Positions 34,951 to 47,993 are shown, numbered from the stretch's first letter. The stretch: 64,000 nucleotides of DNA from CAIKZZ01 sp035524595 (GCA_035524595.1 DATKOP010000019.1:16043-80042); one strand, 5' to 3'. Program-made: numbers and translations. Notes: a model not told the origin generated them from the letters alone.

Positions 34951-35844
34951 TCAGGCGGGGGTCGGCACCCGGTACGAGAGACGGCCGAGGAAGCCGTCGA
35001 TCGCCGCCAGGCATTCCGGCTCGTCGAGCAGCGGCACGTGACCGCGGGCGGCGACGCTGAGCCGCTCGAGGTCCGGCTTCTCGCGCTGCATACGCTCGAA
35101 GGTCGCGGCGGAGAGGATATCCGAGAGCACACCGCGGATGGCGAGCGCCGGGACGGACTTCAGCGTCGCGTAGAGCGGCCACAGGTCGGGCGGCGGTGCA
35201 GCCGCCGCAGCCGCGCGCATCGCCTCGCCGATGCCCGGATCGGCATCGAGAACCGGCGTGCCGGAGGCGTCTTCGCGGTAGTTGCGCCGGGCGAGCGTCG
35301 CCCAGCGCCCTGCCGCGAGGTTCGGCCACGCCGCACCGAACACGAGGCGCTGCTGCTCGATCGCCTCGTCCCAGCTGCGCACCGGCGGCAGGCGCCCGGC
35401 GTAGCCGCGGATGCGCTCGGCGCCGACCGGGTCGATCTCGGGGCCGATGTCGTTGAGCACGATGCCGGCCACCGCCGCGGGCGCGACCGACGCCAGGATC
35501 ATCGCGAGCAGGCCGCCGAGCGAGGTGCCGACGATGGCGACGCGGCGCAGGCCGAGCACCGGCAACAGCGCCATCAGGTCCGCGACGTAGGTCGCGGTCT
35601 GGTAGTTCTTCCAGTCCGGGTCGCGCGCCGACAGGCCGCGACCGCGCAGGTCGGGGCACACGACCCGGTAGCGGGCGGCGAGATGCGGCGCGAGGTCCTC
35701 GAAGTCGCGGCTGTTGCGCGTCAGGCCCGGCAGGCACAGCACCGCCGGTGCGTCCGCGCCGGCGGACTCGTAGACCCGGGCGTAGAGCCGCAGGCCGTCG
35801 GCCGAGGTCCAGTACTGTTCGCGGAAGGCCGTGCTCGCGTTCAT
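34951..35844 (-). CDS. Alpha/beta hydrolase
   Basis: 297 residues from ATG 35844. The fold shows LCLPGLTRNSRDF at the oxyanion loop, CPDLRGRGLSARDPDW, VGTSLGGLLAMILA with the nucleophilic Ser, and ARGHVPLLDEPE with the catalytic His. The substrate is unknown; the set resembles ester or carbon-carbon bond hydrolases of catabolic pathways. It overlaps the acyl-CoA ligase gene by 4 bp (ATGA) and is the last gene of the TonB-receptor operon, so it probably acts on the compound that the receptor imports or its CoA pathway. Confidence 0.9.
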   Translation of the reverse strand: MNASTAFREQYWTSADGLRLYARVYESAGADAPAVLCLPGLTRNSRDFEDLAPHLAARYRVVCPDLRGRGLSARDPDWKNYQTATYVADLMALLPVLGLRRVAIVGTSLGGLLAMILASVAPAAVAGIVLNDIGPEIDPVGAERIRGYAGRLPPVRSWDEAIEQQRLVFGAAWPNLAAGRWATLARRNYREDASGTPVLDADPGIGEAMRAAAAAAPPPDLWPLYATLKSVPALAIRGVLSDILSAATFERMQREKPDLERLSVAARGHVPLLDEPECLAAIDGFLGRLSYRVPTPA

Positions 35845-37400
35845 TCGAATGTCCCGTCCTGAAGTTCCCGGCGCAGCTCGCGCTTCAATACCTTGCCGTT
35901 CGGGTTGCGCGGCAGCGCCTCGCGCCCGACGACCGCAGCGACGCGCTGCTGGCGTCCGACGCGGCCGTTGGTCCATTCCTTGAGCGCCGCGAGGTCGAGC
36001 GCCTGGCCCGCCTGCGCGACCACCACCGCCACCGGGGTCTCGCCCCACCGGCGGCTCGGCACGCCCACGACCGCCACCTCCGCGACCGCCGGGTGCTGGC
36101 GCATGATGCTCTCGATGTCGGCAGGATAGACGTTCTGCCCGCCGGACAGAATCATGTCCTTCTTGCGGTCGACGACATAGAGGAAGCCGTCGGCGTCGAG
36201 GCGACCGAGGTCGCCGGTGCGCAGCCACTGGCGCCCGGCCGCGTCGAGCCAGGTGGCCTCGCGGTTGGCGGCGTCCCGGCCGTGGTAGCCGGCCATCACC
36301 AGCCGCCCGCGGCCGACGATCTCGCCGGTCTCGCCCGCGGGCAGCACGCGGTCGTCGTCGCCGAGGATCAGGATCTCCGCCCCGAGCACCGGCTTGCCGA
36401 CCGACTCGAGCTTGCGCTCGAAGTCCTCCGGCGCCAGGATCGTCACCAGGCCCTCGGTCAGGCCGTAGAGCTCGATCAGCTGGCAGTCGAACTCGTGCGC
36501 GAAGCCACGCTTGACGTCCGGCGCGAGCGGCGAGCCGCAGCACATCAGCGCCTCGAGGCTGCCCGTGCCGAACCCGGCGCGGTCCGGCGCGGCGAGCATC
36601 CGCTCGAGCTGCACCGGCACGAAGGCGCCGTGCGTGATCCGCTGCCGCTCGATGGTGCGAAGCGCCGCCTCGGCGCTGAAGTGCCTGAGCAGCACGATCG
36701 TGCCGCCGACCAGCATGGTCGCCAGCATCGAGACCCAGCTGATGTTCGAGAAGAGGCCAAGCGAGCACAGCGTGCGGCAGCCGCTGCGGTAGCGCAGCGC
36801 GAGGGCGCAGTCGTAGGCCCAGTGCATGCGGCACAGGTGCGTGTGGACGATGCCCTTGGGCAGCGCCGTGGTGCCGGAGCTGTAGATGATGTTGCACTCG
36901 TCGCCCGGCGCGATCGCGACCGGCGGCGCCTCGGCTGGCTGCGCGGCCAGCAGCTCGCCGAACTCGTGCCAGCCCGGGCGCGCGCCGTCGCAGCCGACGT
37001 AGTGCCGTGCGGCGAGTGCGCCGGCGGCGCGCAGCGCGTCGATGCGGCGGCAGTGCTCGCCGCTCGCGAACACCGCAACCGCCGCCGCGTCCACGCACAT
37101 CGCGGCCACCGCGTCGTCGCTGATCGAGACGTTGAGCGGCACCGCCACCGCGCCCGCGCGGACGATGCCGAACATCGCGATCACCGTCTCGAAGCGGCTG
37201 TCCATCAGCACCGCGATCCGCTCGCGCGGTCGCACGCCGAGGGCGAGCACCGCCTGCGCGGCGCGCGCGGTGGCATCGTCGAGCTCGCGCCACGAGAGCG
37301 TCAGCTCGCCGTCCACCAGCGCAGGCTCAGCGCCGTGCCAGCGGCCGTTGTGGGCGATCAGGTCCGGCAGCAGCGCGACCGGCGCTTCGAACCACGACAT
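35841..37400 (-). CDS. Class I adenylate-forming acyl-CoA ligase
   Basis: 519 residues. The AMP-binding motif is IIYSSGTTALPKGIVHTH, the ligand-pocket motif is YGLTEGLVTI, the hinge is RTGDLGRLDADGFLYVVDRKKDMILSGG in outline, and the catalytic Lys lies in NPNGKVLKRELR. It activates a carboxylic acid to the acyl-adenylate and then the CoA thioester. The chain or aryl specificity cannot be read from the sequence. It lies between the TonB receptor (66 bp upstream) and the hydrolase (overlapping). Confidence 0.93.
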   Translation of the reverse strand: MSWFEAPVALLPDLIAHNGRWHGAEPALVDGELTLSWRELDDATARAAQAVLALGVRPRERIAVLMDSRFETVIAMFGIVRAGAVAVPLNVSISDDAVAAMCVDAAAVAVFASGEHCRRIDALRAAGALAARHYVGCDGARPGWHEFGELLAAQPAEAPPVAIAPGDECNIIYSSGTTALPKGIVHTHLCRMHWAYDCALALRYRSGCRTLCSLGLFSNISWVSMLATMLVGGTIVLLRHFSAEAALRTIERQRITHGAFVPVQLERMLAAPDRAGFGTGSLEALMCCGSPLAPDVKRGFAHEFDCQLIELYGLTEGLVTILAPEDFERKLESVGKPVLGAEILILGDDDRVLPAGETGEIVGRGRLVMAGYHGRDAANREATWLDAAGRQWLRTGDLGRLDADGFLYVVDRKKDMILSGGQNVYPADIESIMRQHPAVAEVAVVGVPSRRWGETPVAVVVAQAGQALDLAALKEWTNGRVGRQQRVAAVVGREALPRNPNGKVLKRELRRELQDGTFE

Positions 37401-37466
37401 GCTTGCCTCTGCGGGCCCGGGGACGGCCGGGCGCGTGCGCCGGCCGGCCCCGCGCCTTCGGGGACG

Positions 37467-39836
<2,370 letters not shown>

Positions 39837-39863
39837 GGCGTATACCCCCTGCAGAACACGTGC

Positions 39864-39905
39864 ATTATGATCGTCTGTTCAATGACTGTTCAAAATTCAT
39901 TGAAC
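39864..39905 (-). promoter_or_regulatory. Promoter of the TonB-receptor operon overlapped by a TetR-type operator
   Basis: On the minus strand a -35 box TTGAAC (39888-39893) and a -10 box CATAAT (39864-39869) are 18 bp apart and point at the receptor gene. A perfect 9-bp inverted repeat, GTTCAATGA at 39877-39885 and TCATTGAAC at 39897-39905, covers the -35 box and most of the spacer. TGTTCA is also repeated at 39876 and 39887, one helical turn apart. The divergent TetR gene starts at 40009. A repressor bound here would block the promoter. Confidence 0.65.
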
Positions 39906-40008
39906 GTTCGTTGAATATTAGCCAGAGTCCGGGGCGGGGCGCAACTGCGATTGCCTGCCCGAGGCGAAATAGGGGAAAATCGCAACCGCGCTTGTTGCAG
40001 TGCACACC

Positions 40009-40719
40009 ATGGCGACCAAAAAGAAGACCGGCCGACCCGCGAAGGAACGCCTGCTGGACGCCGCCGAGCGGCTGTTCGCGCAGCGCGGCTACCACGGCGT
40101 CTCGATCCGCGACATCACCGAGGCCGCCGGCGCCGACGTCGCGCTCGTCAACTACCACTTCGGCACCAAGCGCGCGCTGCTGACCCGGGTCTTCGAGCGC
40201 CGCGCCGAGATCATCAACCGCGAGCGGATGGAGCGGCTCGAGGCGGTACGGCCGGGCCCGGACGGGCGCCTCGACCTGGAGGCGGTGGTCAACGCCTTCA
40301 TGGAGCCGCTGATCCTGCGCTCGGCGCGCGGCGGCCGCGGCTGGAAGAGCTACTTCGCACTGATCGCGCAGGTCAACAACTCACCCGAGCTGTCGGTGCT
40401 GATGACGCGCCACTTCGACCCGGTGGTGCACAAGTTCATCGACGTGCTGACCGCGGCGCTGCCGGGCGCCGACCTGCGCGACGTCTACTGGGGCTACCAC
40501 TTCCTGACCGGCGCGCTGACGCTGACCTTCGCCGAGACCGGCCGCCTCGACAAGCTGTCGGGGCGCCTGTGCCGCTCGTCGGATCTCGACAGCGTGCACG
40601 CGCGCTTCGCACCCTTCATGGCGGCGGGGTTCGCGGCCCTGGCACGGCGGCGGCCGGAGGCGGTGCCGGCCGCGAAGGCCCGCGCGCGTCGCCGCACGAC
40701 CGCGCCGCGCGAGGCGTAG
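40009..40719 (+). CDS. TetR-family regulator of the TonB-receptor operon
   Basis: 236 residues from ATG 40009. The helix-turn-helix region reads KERLLDAAERLFAQRGYHGVSIRDITEAAGADVALVNYHFGTK in outline, a canonical TetR domain. The C-terminal part (SYFALIAQVNNSPELSVLMTRHFDP) matches the TetR_C domain of AefR/YbiH-like regulators. The tail is Arg/Ala-rich. It is divergent from the receptor operon and faces the operator-like repeat at 39877-39905, so it is the likely local repressor. It converges with atpC, 41 bp apart. Confidence 0.92.
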   Translation: MATKKKTGRPAKERLLDAAERLFAQRGYHGVSIRDITEAAGADVALVNYHFGTKRALLTRVFERRAEIINRERMERLEAVRPGPDGRLDLEAVVNAFMEPLILRSARGGRGWKSYFALIAQVNNSPELSVLMTRHFDPVVHKFIDVLTAALPGADLRDVYWGYHFLTGALTLTFAETGRLDKLSGRLCRSSDLDSVHARFAPFMAAGFAALARRRPEAVPAAKARARRRTTAPREA

Positions 40720-40760
40720 ACGCGGCGGAGCCGGTCGGCCGGGCCGCCCGCGGCGCGGGG

Positions 40761-41183
40761 CTACTTGCGCAGCTTGCGCAGCTGCGCCAGCGTCTTCATC
40801 TGCTCGACGATCCGCGCCACCTCGGCCTCGGCCTCGGCGATGCTGATCCCCTCGCCGCGGTGCTGCAGCATCTCGTCGGCGCGCTGCCGCGCCTCGAGCG
40901 CCGCCGCCTCGTCGAGGTCCTTCGCCCTGAGCGCGGTGTCGGCGAGCACCGTCACGCGCGTCGGCTGGATCTCGAGCATGCCGCCGCCGACGTAGAAGCC
41001 GTGCTCCTCGCCGTCCGGGGTCTGCACGCGCACCTCGCCGGCCCTGAGCGCCGTCAAGAGCGGCGCGTGGCGCGGCGCGATGCCGATGTCGCCCTGCACG
41101 CCCGGCACGAACACCATCGCCGCCTGGCCGGAGAAGATCTCGCCCTCGGCGCTGACGATGTCGACGTTGATGGTGCTGGCCAT
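40761..41183 (-). CDS. atpC: ATP synthase F1 subunit epsilon
   Basis: 140 residues. The N-terminal beta-sandwich (INVDIVSAEGEIFSGQAAMVFVPGVQGDIGI, then APRHAPLLTAL) and the C-terminal two-helix hairpin are complete. Epsilon is part of the central stalk and can inhibit ATP hydrolysis. It is the last gene of the atp operon, 10 bp after atpD. Confidence 0.97.
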   Translation of the reverse strand: MASTINVDIVSAEGEIFSGQAAMVFVPGVQGDIGIAPRHAPLLTALRAGEVRVQTPDGEEHGFYVGGGMLEIQPTRVTVLADTALRAKDLDEAAALEARQRADEMLQHRGEGISIAEAEAEVARIVEQMKTLAQLRKLRK

Positions 41184-41193
41184 GGCGGTTGCC

Positions 41194-42636
41194 TCAGGTG
41201 ATCGTCTTGGCCTTCTCGATCGCTTCCTCGATCGTGCCGACCATGTAGAAGGCCTGCTCCGGGAGGTTGTCGTACTCGCCGGCGATGATCGCCTTGAAGC
41301 CGCGGATCGTGTCCTTGGTCGAGACGAACTTGCCCTTCTGGCCGGTGAACACCTCGGCGACGTGGAAGGGCTGCGACAGGAAGCGCTGGATCTTGCGCGC
41401 CCGGTACACGAGCAGCTTGTCCTCGGCCGACAGCTCGTCCATGCCCAGGATCGCGATGATGTCCTGCAGCTCCTTGTAGCGCTGCAGGATCGCCTGCACG
41501 CCGCGCGCCGTCTGGTAGTGCTCCTCGCCGATCACCAGCGGGTCCAGCTGGCGCGACGTCGAGTCGAGCGGGTCGATCGCCGGGTAGATGCCGAGCGCGG
41601 CGATCTGCCGCGACAGCACGACGGTGGCGTCGAGGTGCGCGAAGGTGGTCGCCGGCGACGGGTCGGTCAGGTCGTCGGCGGGCACGTACACGGCCTGGAT
41701 CGAGGTGATCGAGCCGGTCTTGGTGGAGGTGATGCGCTCCTGCAGCACGCCCATCTCCTCGGCCAGCGTCGGCTGATAGCCCACCGCCGACGGCATGCGG
41801 CCGAGCAGCGCCGAGACCTCCGTGCCCGCCAGCGTGTAGCGGTAGATGTTGTCGATGAACAGCAGCACGTCGCGGCCCTTGCCGGAGGCCTGCTTCTCGT
41901 CGCGGAAGTACTCGGCCATCGTCAGGCCCGAGAGCGCGACCCGCAGGCGGTTGCCCGGCGGCTCGTTCATCTGGCCGTAGACCATCGCGACCTTGGAGTT
42001 CTCGAGGTTCTTGAGGTCGATGACGCCCGACTCGGCCATCTCGTGGTAGAAGTCGTTGCCCTCGCGGGTGCGCTCGCCGACGCCCGCGAACACCGACAGG
42101 CCCGAGTGCGCCTTGGCGATGTTGTTGATGAGCTCAAGCATGTTGACGGTCTTGCCGACGCCGGCGCCGCCAAAGAGGCCGATCTTGCCGCCCTTGGCGA
42201 ACGGCATCAGCAGGTCGATCGCCTTGATGCCGGTCTCGAGCAGGTCCTGGCCGCCCGCCTGGTCGTCGTAGGAGGGCGCCGGGCGGTGGATCTCCCAGTG
42301 CTCCTTCGCCTGCACCGGCCCGCGCTCGTCCTGCGGATCGCCGAGCACGTCCATGATGCGGCCGAGGGTCGCGGTGCCGACCGGCACCGAAATGCCCTTG
42401 CCGGTCGCCTGCACGGCGATGCCGCGCTTCAGGCCCTCCGACACGCCCATCGCGATGCAGCGCACGATGCCGTCGCCGAGCTGCTGCTGCACCTCGAGCG
42501 TCAGCTCGCGCGCGCCGTCCTTGAGCTTCAGCGCCTCGTAGACCTTGGGCATCGACTCCCGCGGGAACTCGACGTCGATGACGGCGCCGATGATTTGGAC
42601 GATCTTGCCGGTGACGGCGGTGCTCTGCGTGCTCAT
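41194..42636 (-). CDS. atpD: ATP synthase F1 subunit beta
   Basis: 480 residues. The P-loop is GGAGVGKTVNMLELI, followed by GVGERTREGNDFYHEM (catalytic Glu and the conserved Arg) and the DELSEED-like DELSAEDKL in the C-terminal domain. This is the catalytic subunit that binds ADP and phosphate. It is 16 bp after atpG and 10 bp before atpC. Confidence 0.98.
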   Translation of the reverse strand: MSTQSTAVTGKIVQIIGAVIDVEFPRESMPKVYEALKLKDGARELTLEVQQQLGDGIVRCIAMGVSEGLKRGIAVQATGKGISVPVGTATLGRIMDVLGDPQDERGPVQAKEHWEIHRPAPSYDDQAGGQDLLETGIKAIDLLMPFAKGGKIGLFGGAGVGKTVNMLELINNIAKAHSGLSVFAGVGERTREGNDFYHEMAESGVIDLKNLENSKVAMVYGQMNEPPGNRLRVALSGLTMAEYFRDEKQASGKGRDVLLFIDNIYRYTLAGTEVSALLGRMPSAVGYQPTLAEEMGVLQERITSTKTGSITSIQAVYVPADDLTDPSPATTFAHLDATVVLSRQIAALGIYPAIDPLDSTSRQLDPLVIGEEHYQTARGVQAILQRYKELQDIIAILGMDELSAEDKLLVYRARKIQRFLSQPFHVAEVFTGQKGKFVSTKDTIRGFKAIIAGEYDNLPEQAFYMVGTIEEAIEKAKTIT

Positions 42637-42652
42637 GTCTTGGAACCTTTTC

Positions 42653-43513
42653 TCAAACGGCGGCCGCGCCGCCGACGATCTCGGAGATTTCCTTGGTGAT
42701 CGCCGCCTGCCGCGCCTTGTTGTAGATCAGCTGCAGCTCGTCGATCAGCTTGCCGGCGTTGTCGGTCGCGCTCTTCATCGCGACCATGCGCGCCGCCATC
42801 TCGCTGGCGACGTTCTCGACGGCGGCGTGGTAGACCTGCGAATTGACGTAGCGGCTCATCAGGCCCTCGAGCAGCTCCGCTGCCGATGGCTCGTAGATGT
42901 ACTCCCACAGGTCCTGCAGCTCCTCGCTCTCGACCGTCTCCGCCGGCAGCAGCTGCCGGATCACCGGGCGCTGGGTCATCGTGTTGACGAACTCGGCGTG
43001 CACCAGCACCAGCCGGTCGATGGTGCCCGCGGTGTACTCGTCGAGCATCACCTTGACCGGGCCGATGAGGCTCGCGACGTGCGGCCGGTCGCCGAGCTGG
43101 GTGATCGTCGCAGCGACCGGCAGCTTCAGGCGCCGGAAGAACTGCACCGCCTTGGAGCCGAACAGGCACAGGCGCACCGCGATGCCCTTCTCCTCGTAGG
43201 CGCGGATCTCGGCGAGCGTCTGCTTGAAGACGTTGACGTTGAGCCCGCCGCACAGGCCGCGGTCGGTGCTCATGATCATGAGGCCGACGGTCTTGACCTC
43301 GCGCTCGAGCAGGTACGGGTGCCGGAAGTCCGGGTTCGCGAGCCGCAGGTGGCCGAGCACGGTGCGGATCTTCTCGGCGTAGGGCCGCGCCGCCTGCATG
43401 CGGTCCTGGCTCTTGCGCCGCTTGCTCGCCGCGACCATCTCCATGGCCTTGGTGATCTTCTGCGTGCTCTTGATGCTCGCGATCTTGGTGCGGATTTCTT
43501 TGGTGCCGGCCAT
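42653..43513 (-). CDS. atpG: ATP synthase F1 subunit gamma
   Basis: 286 residues, full length. The N-terminal helix starts GTKEIRTKIASIKSTQKITKAMEMVAASKRRK and the C-terminal helix has AVENVASEMAARMVAMKSATDNAGKLI in outline, the two coiled-coil halves of the rotor shaft; the middle is the Rossmann-like domain with STDRGLCGGLN. It couples proton flow to catalysis. Confidence 0.97.
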   Translation of the reverse strand: MAGTKEIRTKIASIKSTQKITKAMEMVAASKRRKSQDRMQAARPYAEKIRTVLGHLRLANPDFRHPYLLEREVKTVGLMIMSTDRGLCGGLNVNVFKQTLAEIRAYEEKGIAVRLCLFGSKAVQFFRRLKLPVAATITQLGDRPHVASLIGPVKVMLDEYTAGTIDRLVLVHAEFVNTMTQRPVIRQLLPAETVESEELQDLWEYIYEPSAAELLEGLMSRYVNSQVYHAAVENVASEMAARMVAMKSATDNAGKLIDELQLIYNKARQAAITKEISEIVGGAAAV

Positions 43514-43523
43514 GACGCGCTGC

Positions 43524-45065
<1,542 letters not shown>

Positions 45066-45109
45066 GCTGCTTTCCTTCTAAGCCCTTGCGGCCGTGCGCG
45101 CGGCGGCGC

Positions 45110-45658
45110 TCACGGCTGTGAAATCTGCTGCTCGAGCCGCGCCAGGCGCCCCCGCAGCGAGCCGTCGATGACCATGTCGCCGGCGCGGACGACCGCGCCG
45201 CCGACCAGGGTCGGGTCGACCTGCTCGGCGAGCCGCACGTTGCGGCCGAAGCGCTTGCCGAGCGCCGCCCGGAAGGCGGCGCGCTGCGCGTCCGTCAGCG
45301 CGACCGCGCTCGTGATCTCGACGTCGAGCTGGTTCTCGACCTCGGCACGCCGCGCCTCGAACTGCGCGGCGATCTCCGGCAGGAGCGCGAGGCGGTGCTC
45401 GTGGGCGAGCACGCCGAGGAAGTTGCGCCCATCCGCGCCGACCGCGGCGCCGCTCTCGGTCGCGACGCCGGCCACCAGCTCGATGAGCTCGGCGGCCGAG
45501 ACGCGCGGGTTGCCGAACAGCGCATCGGCACCGGGCGTCGCCGCGACCGCCGCGCCGGCGGCGAGCAGCTGCGACCAGGCGGCGAGCGACTGGCTCTCGT
45601 GCGCATGCTCGAAGGCCGCGCGGGCGTAGGGTCGGGCGATGGTGGCTTTCTCGGCCAT
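45110..45658 (-). CDS. atpH: ATP synthase F1 subunit delta
   Basis: 182 residues from ATG 45658. The start IARPYARAAFEHA and the C-terminal VDPTLVGGAVVRAGDMVIDGSLRGRLARL are the two conserved ends of the delta/OSCP family. It links F1 to the peripheral stalk. The gene begins 10 bp after atpF. Confidence 0.96.
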   Translation of the reverse strand: MAEKATIARPYARAAFEHAHESQSLAAWSQLLAAGAAVAATPGADALFGNPRVSAAELIELVAGVATESGAAVGADGRNFLGVLAHEHRLALLPEIAAQFEARRAEVENQLDVEITSAVALTDAQRAAFRAALGKRFGRNVRLAEQVDPTLVGGAVVRAGDMVIDGSLRGRLARLEQQISQP

Positions 45659-45668
45659 GGCGTCTCCG

Positions 45669-46151
45669 TCAGCCGGTCGCCGCGATCCGCGCCGCGAGCT
45701 CGTCGAGCAGCTGCGCGTGTGCCTTGGCGTCGACCTCGCGCTGCAGGAGCTGCGAGGCCCCGACCAGTGCCAGGTGCGCGACTTCCTTGCGCAGCTCGCC
45801 ACGGGCCTTGGTGGTCTCGTTGGTGATCTCGGTCCGCGCGACCCCGATCAGCCGCTCGCCCTCGGCGAGCGCGGCGCCGCGCGCCTCCTCGACCACCTCG
45901 CCGCCGCGGCGATTGGCCTGTTCGACGATCTGCGCGGCCTTGGTGCGGGCTTCGCGCACGATCTCGAGCGCCTGCGCCTTCGCGTCGTCGAGGTCCTTCT
46001 GGCCGCGATCGGCGGCCGCGAGACCGTCGGCGATCTTCTTCTGCCGCGTCTCGATGGCACCCATGATGCTCGGCCAGCCGAACTTCATGACCAGCCACGC
46101 GACCGCGAACAGCGCGAACCCCTGGATGATCAGCGTGATCGTTATGCTCAT
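45669..46151 (-). CDS. atpF: ATP synthase F0 subunit b
   Basis: 160 residues. One N-terminal membrane helix (ITLIIQGFALFAVAWLVMKFGWP) is followed by a long charged helix rich in Ala, Lys and Glu (RQKKIADGLAAADRGQKDL onward). Two copies form the peripheral stalk. This matches the usual 156-residue length. Confidence 0.97.
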   Translation of the reverse strand: MSITITLIIQGFALFAVAWLVMKFGWPSIMGAIETRQKKIADGLAAADRGQKDLDDAKAQALEIVREARTKAAQIVEQANRRGGEVVEEARGAALAEGERLIGVARTEITNETTKARGELRKEVAHLALVGASQLLQREVDAKAHAQLLDELAARIAATG

Positions 46152-46217
46152 GCCTGTCTCCTGACTAACGCGGCGGACGCCGGCCGTGGGCCGGCGCGCA
46201 CACCGCCTGCCGGGCGA

Positions 46218-46502
46218 TTACTTGACGCCCAGCGCGGCCAGGAACGGATTCGAGAAGATCAGCAGCAACGCGATCGCCACGCCGATGATCGGCACCGCAT
46301 CGAGCAGGCCTGCGACGATGAACATGCGGGTCATCAGCATCGGTGCGAGCTCGGGCTGGCGCGCGGCGCCCTCAAGGAATTTGCCGCCGAGCAGCGCGAA
46401 GCCGATCGCGGTGCCGAGCGCGCCGAGGCCGATCAGGAGACCGGCGGCGAGGAGCGTGTGGCTCATCACCTCGGCGACTTGTGGGACGTTCTCGATTGCC
46501 AT
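46218..46502 (-). CDS. atpE: ATP synthase F0 subunit c
   Basis: 94 residues forming two membrane helices joined by the polar loop ARQPE. The first helix has the GLGALGTAIGFALLGG glycine pattern. The ion-carrying residue in the second helix is Asp68 (AGLLDAVPIIGVAIAL). The residues typical of Na+-coupled rings are not seen, so a proton ring is likely. The gene is 51 bp downstream of atpB and 66 bp upstream of atpF. Confidence 0.97.
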   Translation of the reverse strand: MAIENVPQVAEVMSHTLLAAGLLIGLGALGTAIGFALLGGKFLEGAARQPELAPMLMTRMFIVAGLLDAVPIIGVAIALLLIFSNPFLAALGVK

Positions 46503-46553
46503 GGTCTTCTCCGTGAATTCAAATAGATCGACAGGAACGGTTGGGTGAGGTCG

Positions 46554-47384
46554 TCAGTGGTGCTCGGCGGCCATGCTCAGGTAGACGACCGTCAGCATCA
46601 TGAAGATGAACGCCTGCAGCGTGATGATCAGGACGTGGAAGGCGGTCCACGCGAAGCCGGCGATGATCTGGCCGAAGCCGAGCAGGTAGGTACTCACGGC
46701 GTCGAGGCTCGCGCCGAGCGTCATGCAGGCGATCAGGATGAAGATCAGCTCGCCGGCGTACATGTTGCCGAACAGTCGCAGGCTGAGGCTCACCGGCCGG
46801 ACGGCCTCCTCGATCAGGCGCAGCAGCAGGTTCGCCGGCGCCAGCAGGATCTTGCCGACGATGCCGTCTGCGTGGAACGGCACCGTGACGAACTCCGCGA
46901 GGAAGCCGCCGAGGCCCTTGTGCTTGATGCCGTAGTACTGGATCAGGATGAACACGCAGATGGCCATGCCAAAGGTGGTGCTCAGGTCCGCGGTCGGCAC
47001 CACCCTCAGGTGCTCGATGCCGACCGAGTGGGCCGCCGCCGGCAGCGCGTCGACCGGCAACATGTCCATGAAGTTCATCAGGAAGGTCAGCACGAAGATC
47101 GTGAGCGCGAGCGGGGCGATCAGGCGGCTGCGGCCGTGGAAGGTCTCCTTGACGAGACCATCGACCCATTCGACCAGCATCTCGACCGCGCACTGGAGCT
47201 TGCCGGGCACGCCGGAGGTCGCGCGGCGCGCGACACCGATGAAGACAACGACGAAGAGCAGGGCGAGCGCGCCCTTGAAGAAGATGCTGTCGAGGTGCCA
47301 AGCCCTGAAACCTTCACCCGAGCTCAGGTGCACGAGGTGATGGGTGATGTACCCCGTCATGTTCTCTGGGCCTTCGGCCGCCAT
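46554..47384 (-). CDS. atpB: ATP synthase F0 subunit a
   Basis: 276 residues from ATG 47384; ATG 47360 is eight codons later and also possible. Five to six membrane helices are seen. The essential Arg is in EEAVRPVSLSLRLFGNMYAGE and the C-terminal AFHVLIITLQAFIFMMLTVVYLS helix holds the conserved Gln. This subunit forms the proton half-channels. It starts 23 bp after atpI ends. Confidence 0.97.
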   Translation of the reverse strand: MAAEGPENMTGYITHHLVHLSSGEGFRAWHLDSIFFKGALALLFVVVFIGVARRATSGVPGKLQCAVEMLVEWVDGLVKETFHGRSRLIAPLALTIFVLTFLMNFMDMLPVDALPAAAHSVGIEHLRVVPTADLSTTFGMAICVFILIQYYGIKHKGLGGFLAEFVTVPFHADGIVGKILLAPANLLLRLIEEAVRPVSLSLRLFGNMYAGELIFILIACMTLGASLDAVSTYLLGFGQIIAGFAWTAFHVLIITLQAFIFMMLTVVYLSMAAEHH

Positions 47385-47407
47385 CGTGCTTACCCCGTCT
47401 CCCCGAC

Positions 47408-47785
47408 TCACCTAAAGAGCGCCAGCCCCAGCCAGAACCCGAGCTGCGCCGCGATCAGCCCTGCGACCAGCGGCAGCGGCGGCAGGTGCGCGACCGCGAA
47501 CGCGAGCCAGAGCGCCACCGCCACCCACAGCCACTTCAGCACCTCGCCGGCGACCGCCGCCCGCGCGAGCACCCGCACCGGCGCGATCCCCGGCTGGAAC
47601 AGCACCCAGCCGAACACCGCGTTGCCGAGCGCGACCACCAGCCCGCCCGCGAGGGCCGCCCGCGCCGCGGTCAGCCCGCCGAGCCCGAGCGCAACTGCGG
47701 CTGCCAGCGCCGCCGCGGCCATCTGCAGCGCCGCGTAGCGCAGCACGAGCCGCCGGCCGCGCGCCCGGTGGTTCACTGCGGACAT
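47408..47785 (-). CDS. atpI: ATP synthase protein I-like
   Basis: 125 residues from ATG 47785. Four membrane helices fill the protein. It matches AtpI mainly by position in front of atpB, by size and by the GGLVVALGNAVFGWVLF / KWLWVAVALWLAFAV pattern. AtpI helps c-ring assembly or Mg2+ supply but is not essential. It is the first gene of the atp operon, behind the promoter at 47921-47949. Confidence 0.85.
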   Translation of the reverse strand: MSAVNHRARGRRLVLRYAALQMAAAALAAAVALGLGGLTAARAALAGGLVVALGNAVFGWVLFQPGIAPVRVLARAAVAGEVLKWLWVAVALWLAFAVAHLPPLPLVAGLIAAQLGFWLGLALFR

Positions 47786-47920
47786 CGCAGGCCCTCGCTC
47801 AAGGCCCCGAGGTCGCGGATTCACGCGCGCAAAAAAAACCGCTCCGAAGCGTCAGGGCCGACGCACGCGAAGTGGCGCTCTGGCTGCGGGAAGCGCGACG
47901 GCATCCCCAAAAGCGCGCGC

Positions 47921-47949
47921 ATTATAGGAGGCTTTTTGCAGTGCTACAA
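47921..47949 (-). promoter_or_regulatory. Sigma-70 promoter of the atp operon
   Basis: On the minus strand a perfect -10 box TATAAT (47921-47926) lies 17 bp downstream of TTGTAG (47944-47949). Transcription would start near 47913, giving a leader of about 130 nt before atpI. It sits in the AT-richest part of the parB-atpI spacer. Confidence 0.75.
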
Positions 47950-47977
47950 GAACGGAAGATACCGGCGCCGGCGGCGC

Positions 47978-47993
47978 TAAGTATCTGTACTTA
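47978..47993. repeat. 6-bp inverted repeat downstream of parB
   Basis: TAAGTA and TACTTA at 47978-47993 form a perfect inverted repeat with a 4-nt loop, 23 bp after the parB stop and about 30 bp upstream of the atp -35 box. It may be a weak terminator stem or a regulator site; it is too short to decide. Confidence 0.3.
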
